This document shows positions 17,480 through 26,428 of a DNA stretch of 64,000 nucleotides, one piece after another (position 1 is the stretch's first letter; each line of letters starts with the position of its first letter). The notes beneath the pieces were generated by a model. That model worked only from the letters and a program-made list of their open reading frames with translations, was not told the origin of the DNA and ran no database searches. This DNA comes from Candidatus Thorarchaeota archaeon (lineage in GTDB: Archaea; Asgardarchaeota; Thorarchaeia; Thorarchaeales; Thorarchaeaceae): assembly GCA_016933575.1 (NCBI GenBank), contig JAFGAR010000028.1, positions 92,530 to 156,529 of the forward strand, read 5' to 3'. The position numbers were made by a program, and so were the translations under genes.

Positions 17480-18808
17480 TTGATAGTTCCAGGCACAACA
17501 ATATCACTAACACTCCTACCCACTTTCATAGAGGTACGAGATAAGGGTATAGTCAAAAAGAAGGTCCCTCTGAAGTCAAGATCTTATGATGATATAGTGT
17601 TGGAATTGCAGAAATACTTCAGGTATCTTGGTAAGAGGTTAGCTCCGGGTGTTCTTGAAGATGTTCTTCATAAAATAGGAGTACCTAAAGCAAGACGTAT
17701 CATTCCAGAACCTGAGCTTGAACCCGAACCAGAACCTGAAATCGAAATAATAGAAGAAGAAGTTGTACCTGAACCCGTCAAAGAAAGAGAAGTAATCAGT
17801 GAACCTCCAAAGAAGAAGGAAAACGAGAAAAAGAAAGAGAAGGAGAAAAAGGAGAAACAAATACCAGCTGCGACCTTCGTAGAGAAACCTAGTGAGAGTG
17901 CAGATGAAAAGGGAGTCATATCAGCAGATGATTTCGATGATATTTCAGATGCATTGAAGGCTGTTGAGTCTTTGAGTGACTCATTCATGACGGGGACAAA
18001 GGATACAGGGATTAAAGAAGTAAACAAACCTGAGATCAGTATTAATCTGAAGGGACAAGAGGAAATTGTTGCTTCTGGCAGTACATATGTTAGAGAGCCA
18101 TATAGCAAGGAAATTGCTAGTAAGGAAATAGAAGAAGCATCTGAAGAGATAGAACTCATTGCGGAAACAATAGAAGAAATTCCAGAGGAAGAAGAGATAG
18201 AGACCCCTGTCCATGTGACTCCAACTCATCAAATTAAGCCAATAGTGGAGTGCAAAGCACTTCTTCTGGGTGAAACAGGTGTAGGCAAGAGAAGTCTTCA
18301 ACAGAAGGCAGGACTTGAACCAATTGTAAATAATGAAGAAACTGGAGAGGTCTCTTCGTATATCTTTGGAAGCTTGATCGATTGTGCAAATCATCGGATC
18401 AGACTCAATGTATGGTCTTTCGATGTTGCTGTGAAAGCAAAAGTGCCAAGGAAAGATTTCTACGATGAAGCACAATTGCTTATCATTGTCTACGCGGCTT
18501 CTGATAGATGGAGTTTTGAGAGTATTGATTTCTGGTTGAGAGAGGCATCAATATCCTGTGAAAACAATTTACCAATAGTAATCGCAGCAAACAAGATCGA
18601 CTTGCGTTCTGACAATGCTGATGATTCGGGAGAAGAACCTGTCACTTACGAGGAGGGATTCCAGTTAGCAGAGGAATTAGCAAAGAGATTTGGTGTAGAG
18701 GGAAAGTTGCATCCTGTTGCATTCATAGAAACTTCCTGTATCAGTGGTGAAAACACCATGGAGGTCTTTAAGACAGCTGCTCAGCTCTTTGAGAATAACC
18801 TCAAGTGA
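17480..18808 (+). CDS. Ras/Rab-like small GTPase-fold protein with degenerate motifs and acidic extension
   Basis: A 442-residue protein. Residues 1-75 form a small folded region (IEVRDKGIVKKKVPL, SYDDIVLELQKYFRYLG). Residues 76-250 are low complexity: a Glu/Pro run, a Lys/Glu block near 111-127 and acidic stretches. Residues 258-440 are a Ras-superfamily G domain. The P-loop is GETGVGKR (264-271), with Arg271 where Ser/Thr normally binds magnesium. The WDTAGQE motif is replaced by WSFDVAV (312-318), losing the catalytic Gln. NKID (371-374) and TSC (418-420) keep guanine recognition. No prenylation cysteine ends the chain. Nucleotide binding without normal hydrolysis is inferred. The start is TTG 17480 with a weak AGGT upstream. 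Confidence 0.8.
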   Translation: MIVPGTTISLTLLPTFIEVRDKGIVKKKVPLKSRSYDDIVLELQKYFRYLGKRLAPGVLEDVLHKIGVPKARRIIPEPELEPEPEPEIEIIEEEVVPEPVKEREVISEPPKKKENEKKKEKEKKEKQIPAATFVEKPSESADEKGVISADDFDDISDALKAVESLSDSFMTGTKDTGIKEVNKPEISINLKGQEEIVASGSTYVREPYSKEIASKEIEEASEEIELIAETIEEIPEEEEIETPVHVTPTHQIKPIVECKALLLGETGVGKRSLQQKAGLEPIVNNEETGEVSSYIFGSLIDCANHRIRLNVWSFDVAVKAKVPRKDFYDEAQLLIIVYAASDRWSFESIDFWLREASISCENNLPIVIAANKIDLRSDNADDSGEEPVTYEEGFQLAEELAKRFGVEGKLHPVAFIETSCISGENTMEVFKTAAQLFENNLK

Positions 18809-18918
18809 TAGTTATCATAATAAGGTTCAAAGGTTCATATGACTCAGAGAATTCATATAGTGGTCAGTTATTGTAAATGACAGCTGAGAACATACATTGA
18901 TGACACTTGAATACATAG

Positions 18919-19233
18919 ATGGTGATTAAATCGGTAGAATACTGCGAGAGTTGTGGTAAAGAGTTAGACCCCATCAGACCAGCTACGAATCTAGAAGACA
19001 ATTTCATCAATGATACAAGACAGAATCTTTTCATCTGCACCGAGTGTTTTAAGAAACGCTTCAAGACCGTGACTAAGAAACGTTCTGGGTATGGCGGAAC
19101 AATTTACGAACTTGAAGAACGCCCACCGCCTCGATTTGGACTTGGCAGTCAATCCTTTTCCTGTCTCAAGTGCAACTGGGTAGCTTGGAATGAGGAAGGA
19201 CTTGCAGCACACATGAAAAGGCGTCACTCATAG
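18919..19233 (+). CDS. Zinc-ribbon and C2H2 zinc-finger protein
   Basis: A 104-residue protein with two metal sites. The first pairs CESC (residues 8-11) with CTEC near 37-40. The second, at the C-terminus, is a classic C2H2 finger: Cys-x2-Cys (CLKC), twelve residues, His, four residues, His (HMKRRH). No clear ribosome binding site precedes the ATG, so leaderless or weak translation is likely. It follows the GTPase-like gene by 110 bases. DNA, RNA or protein binding are all possible. Confidence 0.75.
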   Translation: MVIKSVEYCESCGKELDPIRPATNLEDNFINDTRQNLFICTECFKKRFKTVTKKRSGYGGTIYELEERPPPRFGLGSQSFSCLKCNWVAWNEEGLAAHMKRRHS

Positions 19234-19235
19234 AC

Positions 19236-19877
19236 TCATTTATTCATCGCAAATTGCTTGTTTTCACGGATAATCTCGTGACCAGATATTTTCAAACCCG
19301 GAATTCGTCTTGCAGCACTTTCAAGCATGCCCATTCTATACGTAGCTGTTCGGGGTCCAAGTCCATGAAGCCATTCTAGCTGAGCCATGTCGAGCTTCTG
19401 GTTTGCTGCGAAGTAGAGTTTCAAATCTTCGCCAATCTCGCGAGACCTCTCAAACATAGCAGTGGTAAGACCAACACTTGGAGCTGCAAAGGCGGATAAT
19501 ACCCATATGAAAATGAAGGGGTCGTCGCTAAACTTGTCGTAAAAGAACATGAATCCAAACAGAGTTGGACCAACAAGCGATAGTACTACCAAAATTAGAG
19601 ACAGATGTTGTGTAGAGTCGTCACTTCCTAGTCCAGCTAGTCCGATAACATCTTGATCAGGAGGATAGAGATAGACTAGGACGCCGCCTGAAGTGATACC
19701 TACTACCAATGCAGAGGAAATTGTTAGCATAATATATCCGAATGCACGACTAGTCCAAATGTCTGGAAAACTCAATAGAGATTGCAGTGTCAAAGATATG
19801 GTAATTAATAAGGCTCCAACTATGAAACCTTGCCAACTGAAGAACTCATACTTCCGTGCCATTATCTCATCAGACAA
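19236..19877 (-). CDS. Four-helix membrane protein with cytosolic tail
   Basis: A 213-residue protein starting at TTG 19877, about ten bases after GAGGTG. Four hydrophobic helices lie near residues 14-32, 45-68, 88-108 and 120-140. The tail (150-213) is soluble and contains WLHGLGPRTATYRMGMLESAA, which resembles a helix-hairpin-helix element, though this is weak. Its stop is two bases from the zinc-finger gene's stop. No family was recognised. Confidence 0.6.
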   Translation of the reverse strand: MSDEIMARKYEFFSWQGFIVGALLITISLTLQSLLSFPDIWTSRAFGYIMLTISSALVVGITSGGVLVYLYPPDQDVIGLAGLGSDDSTQHLSLILVVLSLVGPTLFGFMFFYDKFSDDPFIFIWVLSAFAAPSVGLTTAMFERSREIGEDLKLYFAANQKLDMAQLEWLHGLGPRTATYRMGMLESAARRIPGLKISGHEIIRENKQFAMNK

Positions 19878-20071
19878 TGATTCGCTGCACCTCTAACTAT
19901 TCTATGATGAAATAAGTCTTCAATAGAGATAAAGCTTACTCATCATTAATCATGTGTCACAAATCCATTAAGATTGATTGCAAATACGCAAAATGTAAGA
20001 AAGCATTGCTTTATTATTAGGAGATAATCCTACCCAACGGCAGTCAAAATGATAGCGGTGTAAGATTTTCT

Positions 20072-22828
20072 ATGTCTGTTCTCATGAAAGATCGTCATGG
20101 ATTCAAAGACAGACAGAGAATAGCATTGACTCTAATCTGTCTAACCATAGCAACAACCATTGTTGTTAGCGTTTCAATCTATGTTGATTCTGCTTCTGTC
20201 AGTGAGTGGTCACGACAGATAGACATCGGACCTGTATCCATGATGGTTGCAGGCAATGGAATTAAAGATGACATTGATGCCATTAGTGAAATACTAGGAG
20301 TCACTAATGTTTCAGGTCTTGACTCAGCTCATGGTGAAATTTCTAGAACAAATGTGATTTATGGTTTCGAAACGAGTGGGAATATCTACACATTGACGGA
20401 TGACTATATGGAGAAATTCCCAACAACGTTTACTTTGAAAACTGGGAGATGGCCTCAGAACGAGTCAGAGATAGCTATTCCTCAAACGCTAGCGGATCAA
20501 GCATTCATAGGAATCGGTTGGCATGTTAACTACTCCTTTGGACTAGGCTTCCCAGAAACATTACTTACAATCGTTGGTACATATATGCAAACCACAGGAG
20601 ACCTCTATAGTCATTATTTTTATTCTAGTATTGGTGTCGTCGTGGATTCACTTCTCAATGTGAATACAACTGCTACACGAGCGTATCTGAGTGTTGATAC
20701 GACCTCAATCACTCCTTTTGATGCAGATGGATCCCTTTCTTACTTAGCTAACATCCAAGAGGAAATTAGATTATTATACCCAGGCTACCCAGAAGAACTT
20801 TTATTTTCAGGCTATACTGTCTTCGATTATTTATCCACTGGAATTGAAGCTTATCTGAATTGGCGAAATACTGCTAGAAGTTCTCAGATTGGGAGAGCAT
20901 CAGGCATAGTACTGATAGTCGTCTTGATTGATATACTTGCAATTCAGTATAATTTAAGATGCAAGAAACCAGAATTGGACTACCTTAGAGCGAGAGGCGC
21001 GAGTTCAACAAAAATAGAAATTGAAGCAGTAAAGGAGATATTTTTCATCACGCTGTTTTCAGCAGTGTTGGGAATCTTTTTTGCAGTATTGACAAGCAGA
21101 CTCGCCTTAATGGCTGTTGGTTATCTGCAATTTGATTTCTCACAGATTATGATATTACCAGTACTGATAACACGTGATACTATTCTACTCTGCGTGATTG
21201 TGAGCATCATAATTCCAGCACTGGTTTATCTAGGAATCAAAACTGCTGTATCGAGTAGAGGTGTAATCTCTGATGAAAAGGGGAGAATGGGAAAGATCTC
21301 AAAGCTGCTAAAAATCATTAGATGGGATTTGGGCGTTATTATCCTCTCATTAATACTGATGTTTGCATTCTACACCACAAGTGCATTAATTCAAAGAAAT
21401 CCAGTTTTTAATTTAATACTCCCATACTTGCCTGTTCCAATTTATCTTGCAGTCAGTAGTCTCGTTATGAAGGGATTGGAAAAGAGTACGAACTATTTCT
21501 CTTCAGCAACAAAAAGAGTTCTTGGAAAGATTCCAGCATCGATAGGCATACGACGAATCGGAAAATCTGCAAAGAGTGCAGGTCCAGTAATCATGATATT
21601 AGTGCTTGCTATAACATTATCATGGAATAATGTAATTGCAGATGTTTCTTTACCTGAGACAAGGGAGGTTCACGCTAAGTTTGCACTGGGAGGAGACATA
21701 GTCTTTCATATCAAGAAAGATGAGTCTCCAAGATGGACAGAGTTCATGGAGAATATTACGGACCGCCCAGAGGTCATTGATGCAACCATTGTATCTTTGA
21801 CAAGACTGTTCCTTTCTGCAGGTTTTGTGGGAGCTGCTGATTTTGTAGGGATAACACCTGATGAATACAGGCATATTGGTTATGATTATCTAGGTAACCG
21901 CTTGAATGAATCTATCTACAATGATCTACTGCTAGAGATGATAGAGAATCCTAAAGCAGCGATAATGACGAGAGATATTGCAGAGCAATATGAGATTTCC
22001 GCGGGTGATACCTTCAGAGCCTTTAGAACTCAATCAGATACCAATTACTATACCTTCACTGTAATCGCAGTTGTAGATTCACTTCCACAACCGATGATAC
22101 CTGAGTCAACATTCATACCAAGTGGAGAGGGCTATAATGTTGGAGCACACAAGATATTCGTCAACAGATTATATCTTGGTGAAAAAATAGACCTAGTGCG
22201 AGATACTTATAGCTATATCTCAGTATCTACCTTCGATGATGTCAACTCTACTGAAACAGCAATCAATCTATTAGAGACCGGTGGTGACATTGTCACGTAT
22301 GCAGGAGATTGGGCGGTTGTCGATAATGAGGTTGACTCATATCTCTCATCGACAGCTTATAAGATGGATAGGTCTGTAGATAGTATGTTATCCATCACAT
22401 CTGTTATTCTATTACTTGGTGTCCTTAGTGTCTACACGACTGAGAGTATAAAGACCCGGAAACGTGATGTTGCACTACTTAGAGCGATGGGATCTGAAAC
22501 TAGACTGATCACGAAGATTGAGATTGCTGAACTATCTTTCCTATTGTTATTCAGTCTTGGACTATTAGGATTATATGCACCTTTGTTTGTTGCAAATTCT
22601 CTAATTGCGTCACTGAATGTGTATGCTTCATGGTCATTCAGATTCCCAGTACAGGTATTTCCTGTGATTCCGTGGTTTACTTTGATTTTACTTTTATCAA
22701 TCTTCGTACTAGCAATAATGGCTTTTATTGCAGTAGTAGCCATAAAGAGCTCCCGAGTCGAGCTCAATGAAGCCCTAAGTAATACTTGGGCAAAAGCAGG
22801 TCCAATAATGGAGAGTGAAATTCAATGA
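20072..22828 (+). CDS. FtsX/MacB-type ABC transporter permease, type A (copy 1)
   Basis: A 918-residue permease. Helix 1 (about 15-40) is followed by a large extracellular domain (45-270), then FtsX core helices with the cytosolic loop RARGASSTKIEIEAVKEIF near 308. After a middle helical block comes a second extracellular domain (about 530-760) and the second FtsX core with LLRAMGSETRLITKIEIAE near 805. This doubled FtsX plan is used by LolCDE/MacB-like mechanotransmission systems that move lipoproteins or peptides rather than shuttle small solutes. It is paralogous to the genes at 23636 and 30524 (all share a GYDYLGNRLNES-like segment). It lies first in the cluster, without a type B partner. 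Confidence 0.85.
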   Translation: MSVLMKDRHGFKDRQRIALTLICLTIATTIVVSVSIYVDSASVSEWSRQIDIGPVSMMVAGNGIKDDIDAISEILGVTNVSGLDSAHGEISRTNVIYGFETSGNIYTLTDDYMEKFPTTFTLKTGRWPQNESEIAIPQTLADQAFIGIGWHVNYSFGLGFPETLLTIVGTYMQTTGDLYSHYFYSSIGVVVDSLLNVNTTATRAYLSVDTTSITPFDADGSLSYLANIQEEIRLLYPGYPEELLFSGYTVFDYLSTGIEAYLNWRNTARSSQIGRASGIVLIVVLIDILAIQYNLRCKKPELDYLRARGASSTKIEIEAVKEIFFITLFSAVLGIFFAVLTSRLALMAVGYLQFDFSQIMILPVLITRDTILLCVIVSIIIPALVYLGIKTAVSSRGVISDEKGRMGKISKLLKIIRWDLGVIILSLILMFAFYTTSALIQRNPVFNLILPYLPVPIYLAVSSLVMKGLEKSTNYFSSATKRVLGKIPASIGIRRIGKSAKSAGPVIMILVLAITLSWNNVIADVSLPETREVHAKFALGGDIVFHIKKDESPRWTEFMENITDRPEVIDATIVSLTRLFLSAGFVGAADFVGITPDEYRHIGYDYLGNRLNESIYNDLLLEMIENPKAAIMTRDIAEQYEISAGDTFRAFRTQSDTNYYTFTVIAVVDSLPQPMIPESTFIPSGEGYNVGAHKIFVNRLYLGEKIDLVRDTYSYISVSTFDDVNSTETAINLLETGGDIVTYAGDWAVVDNEVDSYLSSTAYKMDRSVDSMLSITSVILLLGVLSVYTTESIKTRKRDVALLRAMGSETRLITKIEIAELSFLLLFSLGLLGLYAPLFVANSLIASLNVYASWSFRFPVQVFPVIPWFTLILLLSIFVLAIMAFIAVVAIKSSRVELNEALSNTWAKAGPIMESEIQ

Positions 22829-22922
22829 ATAGTACAATCCTTAGTACTTGGAAGCAGTCATTTATTAGTTCTCATGTAGAAAGTGAAAGACGTCGCGGTG
22901 AATTCTATCGGAGTGGGTTGAT

Positions 22923-23624
22923 ATGAACTCAGATATAATTGTAGACCTTCAATCTGTTGCACGTGTATATAGAATGGGTGAGATTGAAGTACATGCTCTT
23001 AGAGGAGTGTCTCTTCAGATAAAACGAGGCGAAGCAGTTGGTATTATGGGACCCAGTGGTTCGGGAAAGACAACACTTTTGAATCTCATCGGAGCATTGG
23101 ACAGACCAACGAGTGGTAGGGTTGTCATTGATGGCCTTGATATCACGGAGATGTCTGAATCTGCTCTAACAAATGTTCGACGAGATAAGATCAGCTATGT
23201 CTTCCAATTCTTCAACCTACTGCCAGTATTGACAGCGTATGAAAATATCGAGCTACCTCTTCTTATTGCAGGAGTAGATGAAGACACTCGTAAAGATAGA
23301 GTTGACCATCTCCTCTCACTAGTAGGTCTCGCAGAGAGAGCAGAACATCGACCAGATGAATTGTCAGGCGGAGAGCAACAGAGAATTGCTATTGCACGCG
23401 CTTTAGCTAAACCTGAGGGCTCTGCCAGTTCTATCGTTGTATTAGCTGATGAACCAACTGGTGACTTGGACTATAACACAGGGCAGGAAATCCTCGACGT
23501 TCTTGTGTCTCTGACGAAAGGAGAGGGAGGTACTCTAATCACAGTCACTCATGATCCAGAAGTAGGCGAACAGATGGATCACGTCTTTCGAATGCGCGAC
23601 GGTAAAGTTGAGAATCCACAGTGA
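22923..23624 (+). CDS. LolD/MacB-type ABC transporter ATPase
   Basis: A 233-residue ATPase with every canonical motif: Walker A GPSGSGKT (43-50), Q-loop Gln95, signature LSGGE (147-151), Walker B IVVLADE (171-177) and H-loop His210. The text ALRGVSLQIKRGE and the SYVFQFFNLLP segment are typical of the LolD/MacB (3.A.1.122/125-like) group. It is preceded by GGAG/GGTTGAT and followed after 11 bases by the second type A permease. It should power the neighbouring FtsX permeases as a dimer. It ends right after the core fold, unlike the second ATPase of the cluster. Confidence 0.95.
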   Translation: MNSDIIVDLQSVARVYRMGEIEVHALRGVSLQIKRGEAVGIMGPSGSGKTTLLNLIGALDRPTSGRVVIDGLDITEMSESALTNVRRDKISYVFQFFNLLPVLTAYENIELPLLIAGVDEDTRKDRVDHLLSLVGLAERAEHRPDELSGGEQQRIAIARALAKPEGSASSIVVLADEPTGDLDYNTGQEILDVLVSLTKGEGGTLITVTHDPEVGEQMDHVFRMRDGKVENPQ

Positions 23625-23635
23625 GGTTATGATCT

Positions 23636-26428
23636 ATGGCAGCTGTGCCCGTGGGTTATGAAGCGTTCCATAGTCTCCGTCGGAAAGGAGTCACACTACT
23701 CTGCTTCTTGCTTGCATCTACAATGGCCATGGGTATTGCTGTCTATGTCGACTCATACTCCATTCATGAATGGGACAAGAATCTTGATGTTGGAGATATC
23801 GCAATCAGGGTATCAGGTTCAATCCTCGCTACACAATTAGATGATATTCGAAATATTCCAGGTGTGACAAAAGCAGAAGGAATAAGGAGTATTTATGGAT
23901 CGATCTTTTGGGGGTATATCGAGGAGGAGGATTATTGGGAAAATGATTTTTCTGGCGATTTAGTAGCTCCAAGCCAGGATTTCCTTGAAGCATTTCCTAA
24001 TTACGTCCAATTCACAGAAGGACGTACGCCGCAAAACGAAAGTGAGATTGCACTCATCCAATCTCTGCGATCATATTATGATGTAGAGATTGGCCAATTA
24101 CTCAACCTTAGCTCCTACGATTTCTTTGATACTGTCCAAGTTGTGGGATTCTACAAACATGAGAGCGAAATTGACTCACCCTATTATTGGAGATTTGAAA
24201 GTCTCGGTATTGTTGTTCCTTCAGTTATTGATGAGTATTATGAACAATATGAAGTCTGTGTAGACGTAAATCGTGCATCCCTCACAGCATTCAATCCTTC
24301 AGGTTCTCTCGCATACATGAGTGGGATTGATCAAGCCATCAGGGAATTAGATCCATTTTACGACCCTGTCTACCAACCTTGGTCTAACATCTATGTTTCA
24401 GATCGTCTTGCCTCAGGGATTTCATACTATATTATGTGGGTTCAGGGAATGAGAATTGCACAGATGTTAAGATCAACAAGCATCCTTCTGCTCGTTATCT
24501 TAGTGACATTTCTGGCAATACGACATAATGTGAATGAGCGAAGGTACGAGGAGAATATGCTTGTTTCACGGGGGGCTTCAAAAGGAGACCTGGAAAAAAT
24601 CGTGACACGAGAGGTTCTTATTCTCGCAATTATATCATGTCTTCTAGGTATACCCCTTGGAATTCTGTTTAGTAGATTTGCTCTTGCAGCAACTAGTTAC
24701 TTTGTTTTTGACATTACAAAACTAATCTCAGAACCACTACTAGTGAGTCTTGACTCACTGGTCATTGCATTAATCGTTGGAATAGTTCTTCCAATGATTA
24801 CTCTGGGAGGCTATCGTATAATCTATTCAACTAAAAAGAATGTTGATGAAGAGAGAGGAAAGGTGGCTAAAATTGCCAAAGGTTTCAATCTAATTCGCTG
24901 GGACCTGATTACCGTAATCATTGCAGGTCTTATACTACTAGCATTATCAACAGGAGGAGCCACCGTTTCAAATAATGCAATCCTTGCCTTGGTTATGCCA
25001 ATAATTCCTTTGCCGCTTTTCCTTGGGGTCGCGAGTCTTTCAATGAAGGCACTCAAAAGAGGCGCTAATTGGATATCAAGACGTTTTAAGAGGCTTGTTG
25101 GGGAAATACCTTCATCCATCGGAATAAGACGGATAGGAAAAGAGGCTTCATCAGCAGGTGCGGCTGCCATGGTGCTCGTTCTTGCAATCTGCCTAAGTTG
25201 GAACAGCGCAATAATCGATGCATCTCTTCCAGTGACTGCAGAGAATCAAGCCAGGCTCTATGTTGGCTCGGATCTCACATTTGCACTGGACTCTTATTAT
25301 GCAGCTGATTGGGATGAGTTCATTACCAATGTAACACAACATGAACTTGTTCTTCAACAGACAATGGTTTCTGAGCTTCAGTTGTATCTCACATCAAACT
25401 ATTGGGATGGGAGAGAGTTCCTAGCTATTGACCCATTAGAATATGCAGAAATTGGGTATGACTACCTAGGTAATAGATTGAACGAATCAGGTATCTTTCA
25501 GGATCTCGAGTTGCTTGAGAACACGCCAGACGGGGCAATCTTATCAGCTGATATTGCACAGGAATTTAATTTCGAAATAGGGGATATACTACGTGCGACT
25601 TCTATGGGAGAAGATACACTGCAGCTCTCCTTCAGGATTCTGAGTATTGTAGAAGCTTTGCCAGAGATGCCCGAAAGGAGTTATTATTATGATTACTATG
25701 GACCATACTATGATTTCTATCCAGGATATTATTCTGGCTATATGGTTGGTAGTAATCGAGTCTTAGTGAATCGAGACTTTATTGGTACTCAGTTCAACTT
25801 GGTGAATGACACCAATAACTATCTCTGTGTAAGTACTCGTAAAGGCGCAAATACTACTACTATCGTCAGCGACTTATTTGCTGTGGGTGGGAGCATTGTT
25901 GTTTCAGAGGACATCTGGGATGGTGTGAATACATTGGTTGAGGAGTACATTGGAGGTACTCAATACAAAATAGAACGGGCATTAGATACAATGCTTACTT
26001 TTCTTACCATTGGAACAATAGTTGGTGCCTTTACGATTTATGCAGTTGAAGGACTTCGTTCAAGACGCAGGGAAATTGCACTACTTAGATCTGTAGGAGC
26101 GGCGAGGAAAATTATTATCAGTGCACAGTCTGTTGAGATGTTAATATTACTACTCTTCAGCTTATTCCTACTTCTTTTGTATTCACCACTATTTCTAAGT
26201 ACATCCCTAGCAATTGCTGGTGGTTCAACAATCCGATATGGTGAAATATTCCCTATTTCAGTTTTCACCGTCATACCTTGGAATATAGTCCTGTTAGTCC
26301 TTGGCTTTTTCATTGCTATTGTTTCAATGTTCATTGTTGTCATTGCCGCACTTAGTTCCAAGATCAACTTAGCAGAAGCTCTAAACACTGCATGGGCTGA
26401 AGCTGGACCTTACGGAGGAGATGTCTAA
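23636..26428 (+). CDS. FtsX/MacB-type ABC transporter permease, type A (copy 2)
   Basis: A 930-residue permease with the same two-core plan as copy 1. It has a helix near 15-40, a large extracellular domain, the FtsX loop LVSRGASKGDLEKIVTREV near 315, a second extracellular domain and a final core with LLRSVGAARKIIISAQS near 820. An unusual tyrosine-rich stretch, residues about 681-702 (Tyr alternating with Asp, Gly and Pro), lies in the second extracellular domain and is absent from the other copies. It begins 11 bases after the ATPase and abuts the type B permease directly, so those two probably form the heterodimer. Confidence 0.85.
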   Translation: MAAVPVGYEAFHSLRRKGVTLLCFLLASTMAMGIAVYVDSYSIHEWDKNLDVGDIAIRVSGSILATQLDDIRNIPGVTKAEGIRSIYGSIFWGYIEEEDYWENDFSGDLVAPSQDFLEAFPNYVQFTEGRTPQNESEIALIQSLRSYYDVEIGQLLNLSSYDFFDTVQVVGFYKHESEIDSPYYWRFESLGIVVPSVIDEYYEQYEVCVDVNRASLTAFNPSGSLAYMSGIDQAIRELDPFYDPVYQPWSNIYVSDRLASGISYYIMWVQGMRIAQMLRSTSILLLVILVTFLAIRHNVNERRYEENMLVSRGASKGDLEKIVTREVLILAIISCLLGIPLGILFSRFALAATSYFVFDITKLISEPLLVSLDSLVIALIVGIVLPMITLGGYRIIYSTKKNVDEERGKVAKIAKGFNLIRWDLITVIIAGLILLALSTGGATVSNNAILALVMPIIPLPLFLGVASLSMKALKRGANWISRRFKRLVGEIPSSIGIRRIGKEASSAGAAAMVLVLAICLSWNSAIIDASLPVTAENQARLYVGSDLTFALDSYYAADWDEFITNVTQHELVLQQTMVSELQLYLTSNYWDGREFLAIDPLEYAEIGYDYLGNRLNESGIFQDLELLENTPDGAILSADIAQEFNFEIGDILRATSMGEDTLQLSFRILSIVEALPEMPERSYYYDYYGPYYDFYPGYYSGYMVGSNRVLVNRDFIGTQFNLVNDTNNYLCVSTRKGANTTTIVSDLFAVGGSIVVSEDIWDGVNTLVEEYIGGTQYKIERALDTMLTFLTIGTIVGAFTIYAVEGLRSRRREIALLRSVGAARKIIISAQSVEMLILLLFSLFLLLLYSPLFLSTSLAIAGGSTIRYGEIFPISVFTVIPWNIVLLVLGFFIAIVSMFIVVIAALSSKINLAEALNTAWAEAGPYGGDV

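Noticed and set aside
17639..18159. Minus-strand frames rich in Phe or Ser opposite the GTPase-like gene
   Set aside because: They are the antisense of the Glu/Lys-rich extension; composition follows from GAA/GAG codons.
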